DNA from: Vibrio ulleungensis
GTDB taxonomy: Bacteria > Pseudomonadota > Gammaproteobacteria > Enterobacterales > Vibrionaceae
Reading direction: 5' to 3'
Length of the DNA stretch: 64,000 nucleotides
NCBI RefSeq assembly: GCF_016900875.1
Contig: NZ_JAFEUM010000008.1
Location: forward strand, 1-64,000
In this document: piece by piece, positions 1 through 8,652 of the stretch
Numbering within the stretch: position 1 is the stretch's first letter
Layout of the letters: every line of letters begins with the position of its first letter
Notes under the pieces: model-generated
What the model was told of the DNA's origin: nothing
Databases searched by the model: none
What the model saw: only the letters and a program-made list of their open reading frames with translations
Translations under genes and position numbers: made by a program

Positions 1-76
1 GCTCTTCAGATGAACCTTCGCCTTGTAGATATTGTTTAGCTATAGAGCATTTTAATGCTCTGCTGTATTTGGACAT
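1..76 (-). CDS. IS3-family transposase OrfA, N-terminal fragment
   Basis: The first 25 codons are visible on the minus strand from an ATG at 76: the protein begins MSKYSRALKCSIAKQYLQGE and runs off the window. The pattern of a short basic start, then a helix with IAKQYLQGEGS, matches the N-terminal helix-turn-helix of IS150/IS3-type OrfA proteins, which bind the element ends. A GGGGG tract lies about 7 bases upstream of the ATG as a ribosome site. Only this fragment can be seen, so whether the transposase is intact is unknown. Confidence 0.65.
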   Translation of the reverse strand, partial: MSKYSRALKCSIAKQYLQGEGSSEE

Positions 77-122
77 AAAAAGACCCCCAATAATTGGTGT
101 CCAACTATTGGGGGTCAGTTCA
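1..122 (-). mobile_element. End of an IS3-family insertion sequence, cut by the window edge
   Basis: The outer end lies near 122 and reads inward on the minus strand as TGAACTGACCCCCAATAG, a terminal inverted-repeat style seen in IS3-family elements. A near-perfect palindrome at 82-116 (stems GACCCCCAATA and TATTGGGGGTC) lies between this end and the transposase start, and on the minus strand it is followed by a T-run, so it can also stop transcription entering from the nrt operon. The rest of the element is outside the window, so the target-site duplication cannot be checked. Confidence 0.7.
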
Positions 123-191
123 AGTAATAGGTTTTTTTAGGTCTTCGATATAGGGGGAGGAGCAAGATTATCGAAAGACCATTAACGGGTA

Positions 192-1037
192 TTAAGCGCT
201 TTTAGCAGTCGGTTTGGTTTCGCTTTTAGCGGGCTCTTTAGTGACAAGAGGCTCCACCTTGCTTTGCTTCTCGTAAAGGAACTTGAGTACCGATTGGCGA
301 TATTTCTGATACATAGCATCTTCGGCCAACACCACTCGATTACGAGGACGGTCTAGTTCTATATCCAAAACTTCCCCGATAGTCGCTGCAGGTCCATTGG
401 TCATCATCACAATTTTATCCGACAGCAAGACCGCTTCGTCGACATCGTGAGTGATCATGATTACGGTGTTGTTAAGTTCCGCTTGGATCCGCATTAGTGA
501 GTCTTGTAAGTGCGCGCGAGTCAACGCATCGAGTGCACCAAAAGGTTCATCCATAAGCAGAACTTTGGGCTGGAGGGCCAAAGCGCGGGCGATACCAACA
601 CGCTGCTTCATTCCGCCCGAGATTTCATCAGGCTTTTTGTCCGACGCATGTTGCATTTGGATAAGCTCTAAATAGTGCTCTACCAACTCTTTTACTTCAG
701 CTTTGCTTTTTCCTTTCGCCACTTGTTTAACGGCAAGTTCGACGTTTTGATATACCGTTAACCAAGGCAATAGTGAGTGGTTTTGAAAGACGACGGCGCG
801 CTCAGGACCCGGTCCATCCACTTCGCGTCCATCGACAATCACGCCACCATCTGTTGCGTCGAGCAAGCCAGCCACTAAGTTCAGCACCGTTGATTTACCA
901 CAGCCCGAGTGACCAATGAGCGAGACGAACTCACCTTGTTTAATCTTTAGGTTTACATCGCGCAGCGCAACAAACTCGCCCTTTGGGGTGGGGAAACGCA
1001 TTCCAAGTTGCGCAAGATCTAACATTAACTTTGACAT
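192..1037 (-). CDS. nrtD: Nitrate ABC transporter, ATP-binding subunit
   Basis: 281-residue ABC ATPase that would power import of nitrate (or nitrite/cyanate-like anions) across the inner membrane. The Walker A motif GHSGCGKST is at about 42-50, the signature SGGMKQR at 140-146 and Walker B LLMDEP at 160-165, followed by the D-loop. The C-terminal tail (about 250-281) is Lys/Thr/Pro-rich and looks disordered. It is the last gene of a three-gene minus-strand operon, 15 bases after the permease. The nitrate specificity is inferred from the NrtA-like binding protein in the operon; taurine/sulfonate-type importers share this ATPase fold. Confidence 0.85.
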   Translation of the reverse strand: MSKLMLDLAQLGMRFPTPKGEFVALRDVNLKIKQGEFVSLIGHSGCGKSTVLNLVAGLLDATDGGVIVDGREVDGPGPERAVVFQNHSLLPWLTVYQNVELAVKQVAKGKSKAEVKELVEHYLELIQMQHASDKKPDEISGGMKQRVGIARALALQPKVLLMDEPFGALDALTRAHLQDSLMRIQAELNNTVIMITHDVDEAVLLSDKIVMMTNGPAATIGEVLDIELDRPRNRVVLAEDAMYQKYRQSVLKFLYEKQSKVEPLVTKEPAKSETKPTAKSA

Positions 1038-1052
1038 AATAATTCCTTTTAC

Positions 1053-2021
1053 CTAGCGCAAGTCTTGGCTCTTATCCCATGACATTCGTTTTTGAAGTGC
1101 AAGCATCCCTCGGTCTAGCAACAAACCGATGAAACCGATGGTGATCACCGCAACCATAATTCGGCCAAGTGACGCAGAGCTTCCGTTTTGGAACTCGTCC
1201 CATACAAACTTACCAAGGCCTGGGTTTTGCGCCAGCATTTCTGCGGCGATCAATACCATCCACGCAATACCTAACGACAGTCGAAGGCCGGTAAACACCA
1301 TAGGAATGGCTGAAGGCAAAACGATGGTGGTGATGTGTTTCCACCATGATAGACGCAGTACGCGACTGACGTTCACTAGGTCTTTGTCCACGCTAGTTAC
1401 ACCCACTGCGGTGTTGATCAAAGTTGGCCATAGGCTACATAAAGCGACCGTAAGCAATGAGTTTACAAACGATTTGGCAACCAGCGGATCGCTACTTACA
1501 TACGTGGCACTCACAACCATGGTAACAATAGGTAACCAAGCTAGAGGTGAAACCGGCTTGAGCAACTGGATTATGGGGTTAAATGCTTGGTAGAGAGACT
1601 GGTTTAGGCCAAGCAGTATTCCCAGCGGAATGGCAATCACAGAGGCCAAAATGAATCCACAAGCCACAGTAAACAAACTGGTGAGAATTTGATCGAAGAA
1701 CGTCGGCTTTCCGGTATACGGACGAATTTTTACCGTCGCATTAGGATCTTTTTCAAGCTTAGCAGCGTTGCGAACTTCTTGTCTCTCTATGAACGCGACT
1801 TCTTTTTCGCGCTCTGCAAAGTGCTCATCGACTAAGTTAGAAAACTGACTGAAGGTTTGTATTGGGCCTGGAAGTGTACCCAATGATGTTTGTACTTGTT
1901 TGGCGGACATATGCCAAATCATCAAGAACAACGCAATACCTATGATGGGTAACAGTAACACTTTTGAGCGACTTGTTACCGCCCCTTTAAAGGGCATTAA
2001 TGAAATGACATTGCTCGCCAT
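1053..2021 (-). CDS. nrtB: Nitrate ABC transporter, permease subunit
   Basis: 322-residue inner-membrane permease of the NrtB/SsuC family. One N-terminal membrane helix (about 23-40) is followed by an unusual charged stretch of roughly 65 residues rich in Glu, Lys and Arg. The typical five- to six-helix binding-protein-dependent transport domain then runs from about 110 to 305, with the EAA-type loop around AEMLAQNPGLG. It lies between the binding-protein gene (62 bases upstream) and the ATPase gene (15 bases downstream), so the three are almost certainly one transcript. The long insert between helices 1 and 2 is seen in nitrate-type permeases and suits contact with a large binding protein. 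Confidence 0.85.
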   Translation of the reverse strand: MASNVISLMPFKGAVTSRSKVLLLPIIGIALFLMIWHMSAKQVQTSLGTLPGPIQTFSQFSNLVDEHFAEREKEVAFIERQEVRNAAKLEKDPNATVKIRPYTGKPTFFDQILTSLFTVACGFILASVIAIPLGILLGLNQSLYQAFNPIIQLLKPVSPLAWLPIVTMVVSATYVSSDPLVAKSFVNSLLTVALCSLWPTLINTAVGVTSVDKDLVNVSRVLRLSWWKHITTIVLPSAIPMVFTGLRLSLGIAWMVLIAAEMLAQNPGLGKFVWDEFQNGSSASLGRIMVAVITIGFIGLLLDRGMLALQKRMSWDKSQDLR

Positions 2022-2083
2022 AATTTACTCCTAAATTCTTTCCTTGAGAGGCTCATCATGAGCCTCTGTATCAATGAGGGTGA

Positions 2084-3493
2084 TTACACCTCATCTTTTC
2101 CTTTTAGACCGATAGAGAACTTCTCTAGGTAGGCGTTAGGTTGCTTGCCATCGTAAACTATGTTGTCGATGAAATGCGTTTGCGGTGCGCGGAAACCATC
2201 TTCTTCTGTGAAGTTAGGGAAATCGCTCGCGCTCAATACGCCATCGTCGATAAGTGCTTCGGCAGCTTGTTGGTAGATGTCTGGACGATAAACGCTTTTC
2301 GCGATATCCATGTACCATTCATCCGATTTCTGATCTGGGATTTGTCCCCAGCGGCGCATTTGGGTTAGGTACCAAATAGCATCACTGTAGTACGGGTAAG
2401 TCGCGTTATGACGGAAGAACACGTTAAAATCAGGTACGTCTCGCTTGTCACCTTTTTCGTATTCAAAGGTACCCGTCATACTGTTGGCAATAACTTCGGC
2501 GTCCGCTCCTACGTATTCACTTTTCGCGAGTATTTCAACCGCCGCTGGACGGTTTGCGTTGTCATTTTCATCCAACCAATGAGCAGCTCGAATCATCGCT
2601 TTTACGACGCGAATATGGGTGTTTGGATTTTCTTCAGCCCAGCTTTTCGATACACCGAATACTTTTTCAGGGTTGTTTTTCCAAATTTCATAATCGGTAA
2701 CGACAGGAACGCCAATGCCTTTAAACACGGCTTGTTGGTTCCACGGTTCGCCTACACAGTAACCATAGATCGTGCCTGCTTCCATTGTGGCAGGCATTTG
2801 CGGTGGTGGTGTTACGCTAAGCAAAACATCGGCTTCAAGTTGGCCACTGTTGTCTCCCGCTTTTGGCGCGTAAAACCCAGGGTGAATACCACCAGCAGCT
2901 AGCCAGTAGCGAAGTTCGTAGTTATGGGTAGAAACGGGGAATACCATTCCCATGTTAAAGGCCTTACCGTCGTCAAGGTAGCTTTCAACAACAGGTTTAA
3001 GGGCGTCGGCTTTAATAGGGTGCTGCGGCTTACCATCGGCTTGTTTAGGAACGTGCTGTTCCATTTGTTCCCAAATATCGTTAGATACGGTAATCGCGTT
3101 ACCGTTTAGATCCATTGAGAAGGCGGTAATGATTGGCGATTGAGTACCGATACCAATTGTTGCTCCAAGTGGTTGTCCCGCGAGCATGTGTGCACCGTCA
3201 AGTTCGCCATCGATTACGCGGTCTAATAGCACTTTCCAGTTCGCTTGTGCTTCTAGGGTGACATACAGGCCTTCGTCTTCGAAGTAACCATTTTCGTAGG
3301 CTACGGCGAGTGGCGCCATGTCGGTTAATTTAATGAACCCAAACTTTAGGTCTTCGATTTCGGGCTCGCCAAGGTCGGCCCAAGCCACTTGCATACATAG
3401 GCCTAAAACCGCGCTGGTTGACAGTGCAAATTTAGCAATACGTCCGCTCTTGTGTTGAGAATGGGATAAAGTGTTAAGAGTTGTCTTAGGCAT
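2084..3493 (-). CDS. nrtA: Nitrate-binding periplasmic protein (NrtA-like)
   Basis: About 469 residues from the chosen start. The ATG at 3493 has AAGGAG seven bases upstream; an in-frame ATG at 3559 would add 22 residues but lacks such a site. An N-terminal hydrophobic segment ending in VAWA-D is a signal peptide. The mature part opens with [21 protein letters not shown], the form of NrtA/CmpA binding proteins, and contains the conserved stretches [13 protein letters not shown] and [10 protein letters not shown]. It captures nitrate in the periplasm and hands it to the permease. At this length it is a full NrtA-type protein rather than the shorter taurine-binding form. Confidence 0.85.
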   Translation of the reverse strand: MPKTTLNTLSHSQHKSGRIAKFALSTSAVLGLCMQVAWADLGEPEIEDLKFGFIKLTDMAPLAVAYENGYFEDEGLYVTLEAQANWKVLLDRVIDGELDGAHMLAGQPLGATIGIGTQSPIITAFSMDLNGNAITVSNDIWEQMEQHVPKQADGKPQHPIKADALKPVVESYLDDGKAFNMGMVFPVSTHNYELRYWLAAGGIHPGFYAPKAGDNSGQLEADVLLSVTPPPQMPATMEAGTIYGYCVGEPWNQQAVFKGIGVPVVTDYEIWKNNPEKVFGVSKSWAEENPNTHIRVVKAMIRAAHWLDENDNANRPAAVEILAKSEYVGADAEVIANSMTGTFEYEKGDKRDVPDFNVFFRHNATYPYYSDAIWYLTQMRRWGQIPDQKSDEWYMDIAKSVYRPDIYQQAAEALIDDGVLSASDFPNFTEEDGFRAPQTHFIDNIVYDGKQPNAYLEKFSIGLKGKDEV

Positions 3494-3872
3494 AGCAAAT
3501 CTCCTTTTCGCTGCAGCTACCGTTGAGTAATCTTTTGATGCTAGGTGTCTGGTTTGCATCTGAAGTTAATTACACTAGAACAAGTAGCGTGCCAACTTGG
3601 AAATCACTTAATAAACAGTGCTTTAGCTGTTTGTCTATTTGCGGGGTGTGATCTTGGTGCATGTTCGCTGTGCAGGCTGCACAATCATATGCTAACCATT
3701 AAGGGGTAGTTTGTAGTTCGAGGGATAGGTCAAATTTCTTGGGGATTTCGACAGTGAGAACTAAGCAAGTTTACACGGAAACAGGTCGATGAGTTAGGAT
3801 GCCGCCCCATCTGGGGGTAAGGACTATGCGGATGAAAAGGCGGCAAAAAGGGTCAGTTAGTGAGTGAGACGC
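3494..3872. other. Intergenic region upstream of the nrt operon
   Basis: 379 bases without a gene between the nrtA start and the outer-membrane protein stop. It holds a possible sigma54 promoter (separate entry) and a perfect inverted repeat TGTGCA-GGC-TGCACA near 3671-3685, which could be a regulator site for the nrt operon. The half-sites point the opposite way to the usual NtrC arrangement (TGCAC..GTGCA), so no regulator is assigned. No short coding region with a ribosome site was found. Confidence 0.5.
3578..3595 (-). promoter_or_regulatory. Candidate sigma54 promoter for nrtA
   Basis: On the minus strand the sequence TTGGCACGCTACTTGTTC matches the sigma54 consensus TGGCACG-N4-TTGCA well at the -24 element and less well at -12 (TTGTT instead of TTGCA). 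It lies about 85 bases upstream of the nrtA ATG at 3493. Nitrogen-regulated sigma54 control of nitrate assimilation is known in enteric bacteria, which makes the assignment reasonable but unproven. Confidence 0.4.
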
Positions 3873-4550
3873 TTAGAACTTAAACACTACACCTACTTTA
3901 GAAAATGTTTCGCGATTTTTGTTTTGGAAATTGGCCTCATTGCTCAATTCTACGTAAGGGATGAAGACATCACTAATACCGTTAAACGTCATACGAGCCT
4001 CATAGTTGAAGATTTGATCGTCCGCTCCAGCGCCTAGACTGGCTTTATTATGTTGATGTTGCCCAATAATTTTGGTGTTGAAGTGAACATTCTCAAACTG
4101 ATTTCCAAGCGCAAAATCGACGCGTGAGATATCGCTTTGTTTGCCCATTGCTGACGCTTTTTCATCAAGATCTTTACGAAAACGGAAAGAGGTATTGATG
4201 GTGTCGGCAAAGGTGGTTCCCACGGTAAGGCCAAACTTATTGGTGTTAGAAAGATTGCCGGTTTTGTCGACAAGTTCGTATTCACCTTTAACAAAGACGT
4301 TACTGTCATTTAGCTTGTGGGTGTAGTTGAGGTTATATTCGCTAACCCCTTTAATGTTGGTTTTTGCTGAAAGGCCAACATTGTTGTATTTCATAAACAG
4401 CTTTGCACCGCTGTTATCTTTTTGTACGTCGCGTGACTCTTTCGCCTGCGATTTGTAGTCTACTTCTAGCCCCCCAGTTAGTCCTTCTGCTGATACGCTT
4501 CCTGCTGATAATAGTGCAACAACGGTGGTTCCCAGGATTGCTTTTTTCAT
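3873..4550 (-). CDS. Small outer-membrane beta-barrel protein, possible KdgM-type porin
   Basis: 225 residues with a clear signal peptide ending SVSA-E (about residue 21) and a C-terminal FSKVGVVFKF, where the final phenylalanine and alternating hydrophobics are the outer-membrane insertion signal. The body is a succession of short amphipathic strands with charged loops (for example YNLNYTHKL, VFVKGEYEL, GLTVGTTFADT), enough for about 10-12 strands. The size and pattern resemble monomeric KdgM-type oligosaccharide porins, but no family-specific motif was identified. It is a single gene with its own 5' region; the next gene upstream on this strand ends at 4782. Confidence 0.6.
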   Translation of the reverse strand: MKKAILGTTVVALLSAGSVSAEGLTGGLEVDYKSQAKESRDVQKDNSGAKLFMKYNNVGLSAKTNIKGVSEYNLNYTHKLNDSNVFVKGEYELVDKTGNLSNTNKFGLTVGTTFADTINTSFRFRKDLDEKASAMGKQSDISRVDFALGNQFENVHFNTKIIGQHQHNKASLGAGADDQIFNYEARMTFNGISDVFIPYVELSNEANFQNKNRETFSKVGVVFKF

Positions 4551-4691
4551 TTAAGCCTCTAGTTCTTCGATGGTGGTGATTGAGGAGGCGACTTTAGCAG
4601 TGATCTTTTTTTTGAAAAAAATAGAACCTATCGATTTTTTAGATGGGTTTGGAACATAACATTAAGGCTGAAATGAAGGATATAGACTGTT

Positions 4692-4723
4692 AAAAAAGCC
4701 ATTCAATGAGATGACTGGCTTTT
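4692..4723 (-). terminator. Intrinsic terminator after the alkyl-sulfatase operon
   Basis: Stem AAAAGCCA/TGGCTTTT with a 15-base loop, followed on the minus strand by a T-run (the A-run at 4692-4697). It lies about 60 bases beyond the HlyD-family stop. Confidence 0.7.
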
Positions 4724-4781
4724 GGGTGTGAAGTGGTTGTGCGAACTCAATGGATTATGTCGCCCATTGCATGGCAACGAT

Positions 4782-5771
4782 CTACATAGCGTTTAGGTAA
4801 GACTTGTAAGACTGAAGCCTGACTGTTGCCGCTCCAATTACGTCAATAAAACCGAAAAATGGGTGCGGCTTATTGGCCGAAATCCATGCCGCGCCTGTCG
4901 CGCCGATAGGGATGACTTTACCTTCTTGCTCTATCAGCTCTAAGATCACTGTTCGGCCATGAGTCCCCATATTAGCGGCGACATGCTGCTGCACGCTTTG
5001 TGTTCCTTGCATAGCCGATACAGTGGCCTCGCCAGTTCCGGCTGTTACGCTGTGAACTCTAGCGCGAAACACTTCACCAGGAAATGCATCCACGTAAAAC
5101 TCTGCAAATTGGCCTGCCTCGACGTAGCGGTAGCTTTGATCAGGAATGCGCATTTCCATGAACTTTCGTGAAGTGTCAAAAATGTGCATATTACCTGTTC
5201 GACTTCCGTCAGCGACGTTGACCACGGCAATTTGACCATCAAATGGTGCACGAATGGTTTTGCGCTCTTGCTCAAACTCAGCCTGTTCTAAATCGGCTTG
5301 TAGAGAGAGTAAATTGGCGTTGGCAATACGCAACTGAGAGTTGTAACTCTCTACATCACGCTGCTTAAAAATGGTCGGCGACGTTTTTGAGCGCTGAAGA
5401 TCTCTCTTCATTTGAGCAATAGATTCTTGCTGCTGCACAATGGAGGCATTAATTTTCTCAAGGTCGGCTGTAGAGTTCACATCGACCAAGGTGTAAATGA
5501 CATCCCCTTTGTTTACGTGTTGATTGTGATTGACGTGAATGGTATCGATCTGTTCACGAAACAGTGGGGATAATACCGCATGTGGCGCTTTTACTGTGCT
5601 TGATGAAGTCATATCGACGGGCGCCCAAAGTCGCGAAAGCACGCCAAGAACCACTAGGATAAAAATGCCGCTGGATACAATCCAGCTACCGTTGCGAAAG
5701 TTCCATTTAATGGCACCGGTTGAAACCAATATCCACATGATCAAGATATAAGGGATCATTACTTCTTTCAT
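4782..5771 (-). CDS. HlyD-family membrane fusion (adaptor) protein
   Basis: 329 residues. Two hydrophobic segments at the N-terminus (about 5-22 and 30-47) anchor it in the inner membrane. A biotinyl-lipoyl-like half (IDTIHVNHNQHVNKGDVIYTL, about 75-95), a coiled-coil hairpin (about 100-165, rich in Gln/Glu/Leu) and the second lipoyl half (TIRAPFDGQIAVVNVADG) follow, then a beta-barrel domain. This is the layout of YibH/EmrA-type adaptors that link inner-membrane pumps to export across the envelope. Its start is 3 bases after the stop of the small membrane protein, so they are coupled. No outer-membrane channel or classic pump is encoded nearby, so the substrate is unknown. Confidence 0.8.
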   Translation of the reverse strand: MKEVMIPYILIMWILVSTGAIKWNFRNGSWIVSSGIFILVVLGVLSRLWAPVDMTSSSTVKAPHAVLSPLFREQIDTIHVNHNQHVNKGDVIYTLVDVNSTADLEKINASIVQQQESIAQMKRDLQRSKTSPTIFKQRDVESYNSQLRIANANLLSLQADLEQAEFEQERKTIRAPFDGQIAVVNVADGSRTGNMHIFDTSRKFMEMRIPDQSYRYVEAGQFAEFYVDAFPGEVFRARVHSVTAGTGEATVSAMQGTQSVQQHVAANMGTHGRTVILELIEQEGKVIPIGATGAAWISANKPHPFFGFIDVIGAATVRLQSYKSYLNAM

Positions 5772-5774
5772 CGG

Positions 5775-6275
5775 TTATCGCTCCGTCAGTGATGTGTCGG
5801 TGTTAATATGGTCGCTCGGCCAAGAGTAACCTCGACGGATCACGTCCGACATCCCAATACCAATCTGTCTCCAATTGGTGAAGGCGATAATAATGGCCAG
5901 TACCCACCATGCCTTGTGCAGGAAGAGTCCACATAAGGAGAGCGCAAACACCAATTGTACATGGGCGCTGCGGTTCTCTTCTGCTCGGTGTACTGCCACT
6001 TCGTGAAGCTGCCACATTAAGTAGGCAATAAAGGCCACTAACGCGATGGTCACCGAAAACAAATAGCCACTGAAATATTCAGAATTAAACAACACCATCA
6101 TCATTTCGTTGGGGGTGCTGGTAAAGGACGATAAGTCGACATTTTTGGAGTTAATTGTGCCCATAGGTGCGAGTAAATATGCACCTGCGAACATCGCAAT
6201 CATAAACGCGGAAAACTTGAGTAAAACCATTAAAATGGTAAACAGTACCCGCATTGTTGACGTTAAAAATTTCAT
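5775..6275 (-). CDS. Multi-pass inner-membrane protein of unknown function
   Basis: 166 residues with about four membrane helices (roughly 10-32, 66-90, 105-125 and 115-135 by hydrophobicity), and a Ser/Thr/Asp-rich C-terminal tail. I do not recognise a family. Genes for small membrane proteins commonly sit directly before HlyD-type adaptors of the YibH/YiaV class, and this gene ends 3 bases before one, so a joint role as an inner-membrane partner is likely. The ribosome site is weak (a TAGG about 13 bases upstream of the ATG). Confidence 0.6.
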   Translation of the reverse strand: MKFLTSTMRVLFTILMVLLKFSAFMIAMFAGAYLLAPMGTINSKNVDLSSFTSTPNEMMMVLFNSEYFSGYLFSVTIALVAFIAYLMWQLHEVAVHRAEENRSAHVQLVFALSLCGLFLHKAWWVLAIIIAFTNWRQIGIGMSDVIRRGYSWPSDHINTDTSLTER

Positions 6276-6336
6276 TTTTTATGTACCTATATAAAAGACC
6301 AAAAGCCAGTAGACATAAAGATGGGATTCTCTAGGT

Positions 6337-6606
6337 CTAACCGGCTGTTGTCTTCTCTGAAGCTTGATTATCTTTTTCGGGCTCTATTGCTGCCTCCGAG
6401 GGGGGGCGAGCAAGTTGCCCTGCAAATACGTCGTTGATATCTATGTTTCTGAGTGGGTCATGTTTGGCGTTTTCCAATGTAATGAGCATTGCGCGCTCAT
6501 CATGAATATGCGGAACCGACATATCGACACCATCGCCACATGCACGAGAAACGTAGGGGACTGCTGCCAGCAGTATTGCTCCCCATAAGATTATAAATTT
6601 TTTCAT
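6337..6606 (-). CDS. Small secreted protein of unknown function
   Basis: 89 residues from the ATG at 6606 (an in-frame codon 24 bases earlier gives a longer form whose first residues would spoil the signal peptide). Residues 1-22, MKKFIILWGAILLAAVPYVS, form a signal peptide with probable cleavage before ACGDG. The mature part is short and acidic, with HIHDERAMLITLENAKHDPL and a Pro/Glu/Lys-rich tail. It lies between the alkyl sulfatase and the membrane protein in the same orientation, so it is probably co-transcribed. No function can be assigned. Confidence 0.6.
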   Translation of the reverse strand: MKKFIILWGAILLAAVPYVSRACGDGVDMSVPHIHDERAMLITLENAKHDPLRNIDINDVFAGQLARPPSEAAIEPEKDNQASEKTTAG

Positions 6607-6672
6607 AGAATTGCCCTGATAAGCTGGCAAACAAACACAACATGCAGGCCGAGGCCTGCATGTTAAGCGTGC

Positions 6673-8580
6673 TTAGCGAAGCGTGATTTTTGGATTTTCA
6701 GCGGGCTTGTCAAACAGACTGAAGAATTCAGACACTGCTTTGGCATCACCATCGACTTTGATGTAGACTTGCTCGATTGCCTTAACAAAGTCCACTTTTC
6801 CAACGAGCAGCCCAAGAAGAACAGGCTTAGTCAGTTTAACGGTCGCTTTTGCGTCTCCGTCAAAGTTAGGGTGGAACTGCGCAACGCTCCGACGAACTTC
6901 AACCGCGTGAGTTTCTTGGTAATCACTAAACTCAAAAGCAACAGTGAAGTGCTTATCGGCACTGCGCTCAGCGTTTAAGCTAAAGCGAAGCGCACCTACG
7001 AGTTGCCCCGGCTCAAATTCGGCCATAAGGTCAGGCGCTTGTAGGTTAATTTTTTTAGAGTAGTCGATAGTACCGTCAAGCTCTTGAGCTGAGGTGAGGT
7101 ACCAGTTACGCCAGTTGTTATTGGTTTCACGGTAGCCTAGTTCACGCAATGCGTGTGCTTTCAACTCACGAGGTGCCATGTCTTGCAAATCGATGCGAAC
7201 AGCGTGAGTCGCCAGTTCAGCACACCATTGGTAGTCTTGGTCGTCACACGCTTGCTGTGCCAGTGTCATCATTGCGTCTTTGCCGCCAACCATTTCTACA
7301 TAACGTTTGGATGCTTCGACCGAGTAGGTAGGGTTTAGCGTCGTCGGGTCACCATCAAACCAACCCATTTCGCCGACAAATATCTGTTTTGCAGCGTGAC
7401 GAATAGAGCCGTAAAAGTCGCCCAACCATGGGTGATTTTCTAGGTGCGCTGGCAGTTTGATTTGACGGATCAAATCTTCTTGCGTAGCACCATTATTGAT
7501 AGCTTTGATCGACTGGTCGTACGTAAATTGAATCGCGTCACGGTACGCAGTAAGCGTGTTTGATACATGCTCAGCACCAACAACAGGTCGGCCATGAGAA
7601 AGCATCATTGCTTGTGCGTTGTAGTCACGTAGCGTATCAATTCCTGGGTACCAGATACTTGGGTCGCGGTATTGAGTACCACGAATGGTATGTAGGTTAG
7701 GGAAGCTCTCACCTTGGATCACTTCAGAACCAAACAGTAACTTATAATCTGGGAAGTAGGCTGTAATTTCATCAGACGCTTCTGACGGAACGTGTTTGAA
7801 CTCGATTTGAACACCAGCAATGACGGTTTTTAGAACGCCATTAGTCCCTTTAACCAAGGTGTTTGGTGCAATAAGGCTGTGCTCGCGGATTTCGAAATCA
7901 GGACCCAAACCACCGTTAATTCGGCCATCTTCTTCTACGTTAAGTAGCGTACCGAGCGAATAGTCCACACGGAAACCCAGTGCAGGGCCATTACCACCCA
8001 TTGATCCTTTCACGACATTCTTCATAAAGGTTTCGTGAGCAATGATGCTTGCGCTCTCAGCGCCTTCAATGCCACGTACACCGGCATAGTGGTCTGGATG
8101 CCAGTGAGAGTACATAACCGCGGCTACAGGCTTCGAATTGCCTGTGGTTGCGCGAAATACTTCCATTACTGCTTGCATCTTGTCGACGGACTCGACCGGA
8201 TCAAGAATGATAAGACCGTCGACACCATCAACGATCATCGGAGAAGTTAACCCGTATCCGTATACTTGGTGAAATTTGTCTTTGTAAGTGAAAATGCCTT
8301 TCTTCATTTTGTTCGAGTGAGCAGTAAGCTCAGGGTGAACTTTTTCAGAGTCAGCGTGATAGGCGTCATTGCCCGAAGTTGCAATCCATGTCATGTCTTG
8401 GTTATTACCATGCCAGTAATGCGTAGCACCAGAGTCTTTACCTAGATAGTAGTCGTGAGAAAGAGTAGGGATTCCTACTTCCACGCCTTCATATCTAGAC
8501 TCATGGTTGTTGCCAGCCATTACAGAGGTGGTAATAGAAGCTGTACTAAGTACGGCCAGAGTAAGCAGAGCTTGTTTCAT
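6673..8580 (-). CDS. Secreted alkyl sulfatase, metallo-beta-lactamase fold (SdsA1/BDS1 type)
   Basis: 635 residues with a signal peptide (cleavage near VMA-GN). The zinc-binding motif HWHPDH at 159-164 and the later SEVIQGESFPNLHTIRG and LSHGRPVVG segments are those of SDS-type alkyl sulfatases, which cleave primary alkyl sulfates to alcohol and sulfate. The middle part (about 380-500) is the helical dimerisation domain and the C-terminal 130 residues match the SCP2-like substrate-binding domain. The full length agrees with SdsA1. It heads a minus-strand operon with a small secreted protein, a membrane protein and an HlyD adaptor, suggesting a detergent- or sulfated-lipid-handling unit. Confidence 0.9.
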   Translation of the reverse strand: MKQALLTLAVLSTASITTSVMAGNNHESRYEGVEVGIPTLSHDYYLGKDSGATHYWHGNNQDMTWIATSGNDAYHADSEKVHPELTAHSNKMKKGIFTYKDKFHQVYGYGLTSPMIVDGVDGLIILDPVESVDKMQAVMEVFRATTGNSKPVAAVMYSHWHPDHYAGVRGIEGAESASIIAHETFMKNVVKGSMGGNGPALGFRVDYSLGTLLNVEEDGRINGGLGPDFEIREHSLIAPNTLVKGTNGVLKTVIAGVQIEFKHVPSEASDEITAYFPDYKLLFGSEVIQGESFPNLHTIRGTQYRDPSIWYPGIDTLRDYNAQAMMLSHGRPVVGAEHVSNTLTAYRDAIQFTYDQSIKAINNGATQEDLIRQIKLPAHLENHPWLGDFYGSIRHAAKQIFVGEMGWFDGDPTTLNPTYSVEASKRYVEMVGGKDAMMTLAQQACDDQDYQWCAELATHAVRIDLQDMAPRELKAHALRELGYRETNNNWRNWYLTSAQELDGTIDYSKKINLQAPDLMAEFEPGQLVGALRFSLNAERSADKHFTVAFEFSDYQETHAVEVRRSVAQFHPNFDGDAKATVKLTKPVLLGLLVGKVDFVKAIEQVYIKVDGDAKAVSEFFSLFDKPAENPKITLR

Positions 8581-8637
8581 ATTTACCTCAAGTCATGAAT
8601 GTTACTTTTAGTTTCTGCTTGTAGCTTAAGGTAATAT

Positions 8638-8652
8638 CTAATTTTAAATTAG
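8638..8652. promoter_or_regulatory. Palindromic operator candidate upstream of the alkyl sulfatase
   Basis: A perfect 15-base palindrome (CTAATTT-T-AAATTAG) centred about 65 bases upstream of the alkyl-sulfatase ATG. The position fits a regulator site; the regulator is not encoded next to it. Confidence 0.35.

Noticed and set aside
138..180. Hairpin GGTCTTCGATA/TATCGAAAGACC as nrt terminator
   Set aside because: On the minus strand it is followed by an A-run, not a T-run; the IS-end palindrome is the better terminator.
2408..2902. 164-residue plus-strand frame opposite nrtA
   Set aside because: Shadow of a highly conserved gene on the other strand; no ribosome site and no family signal.
3660..3690. 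NtrC binding site upstream of nrtA
   Set aside because: The inverted repeat has the half-sites in the wrong orientation and spacing for NtrC.
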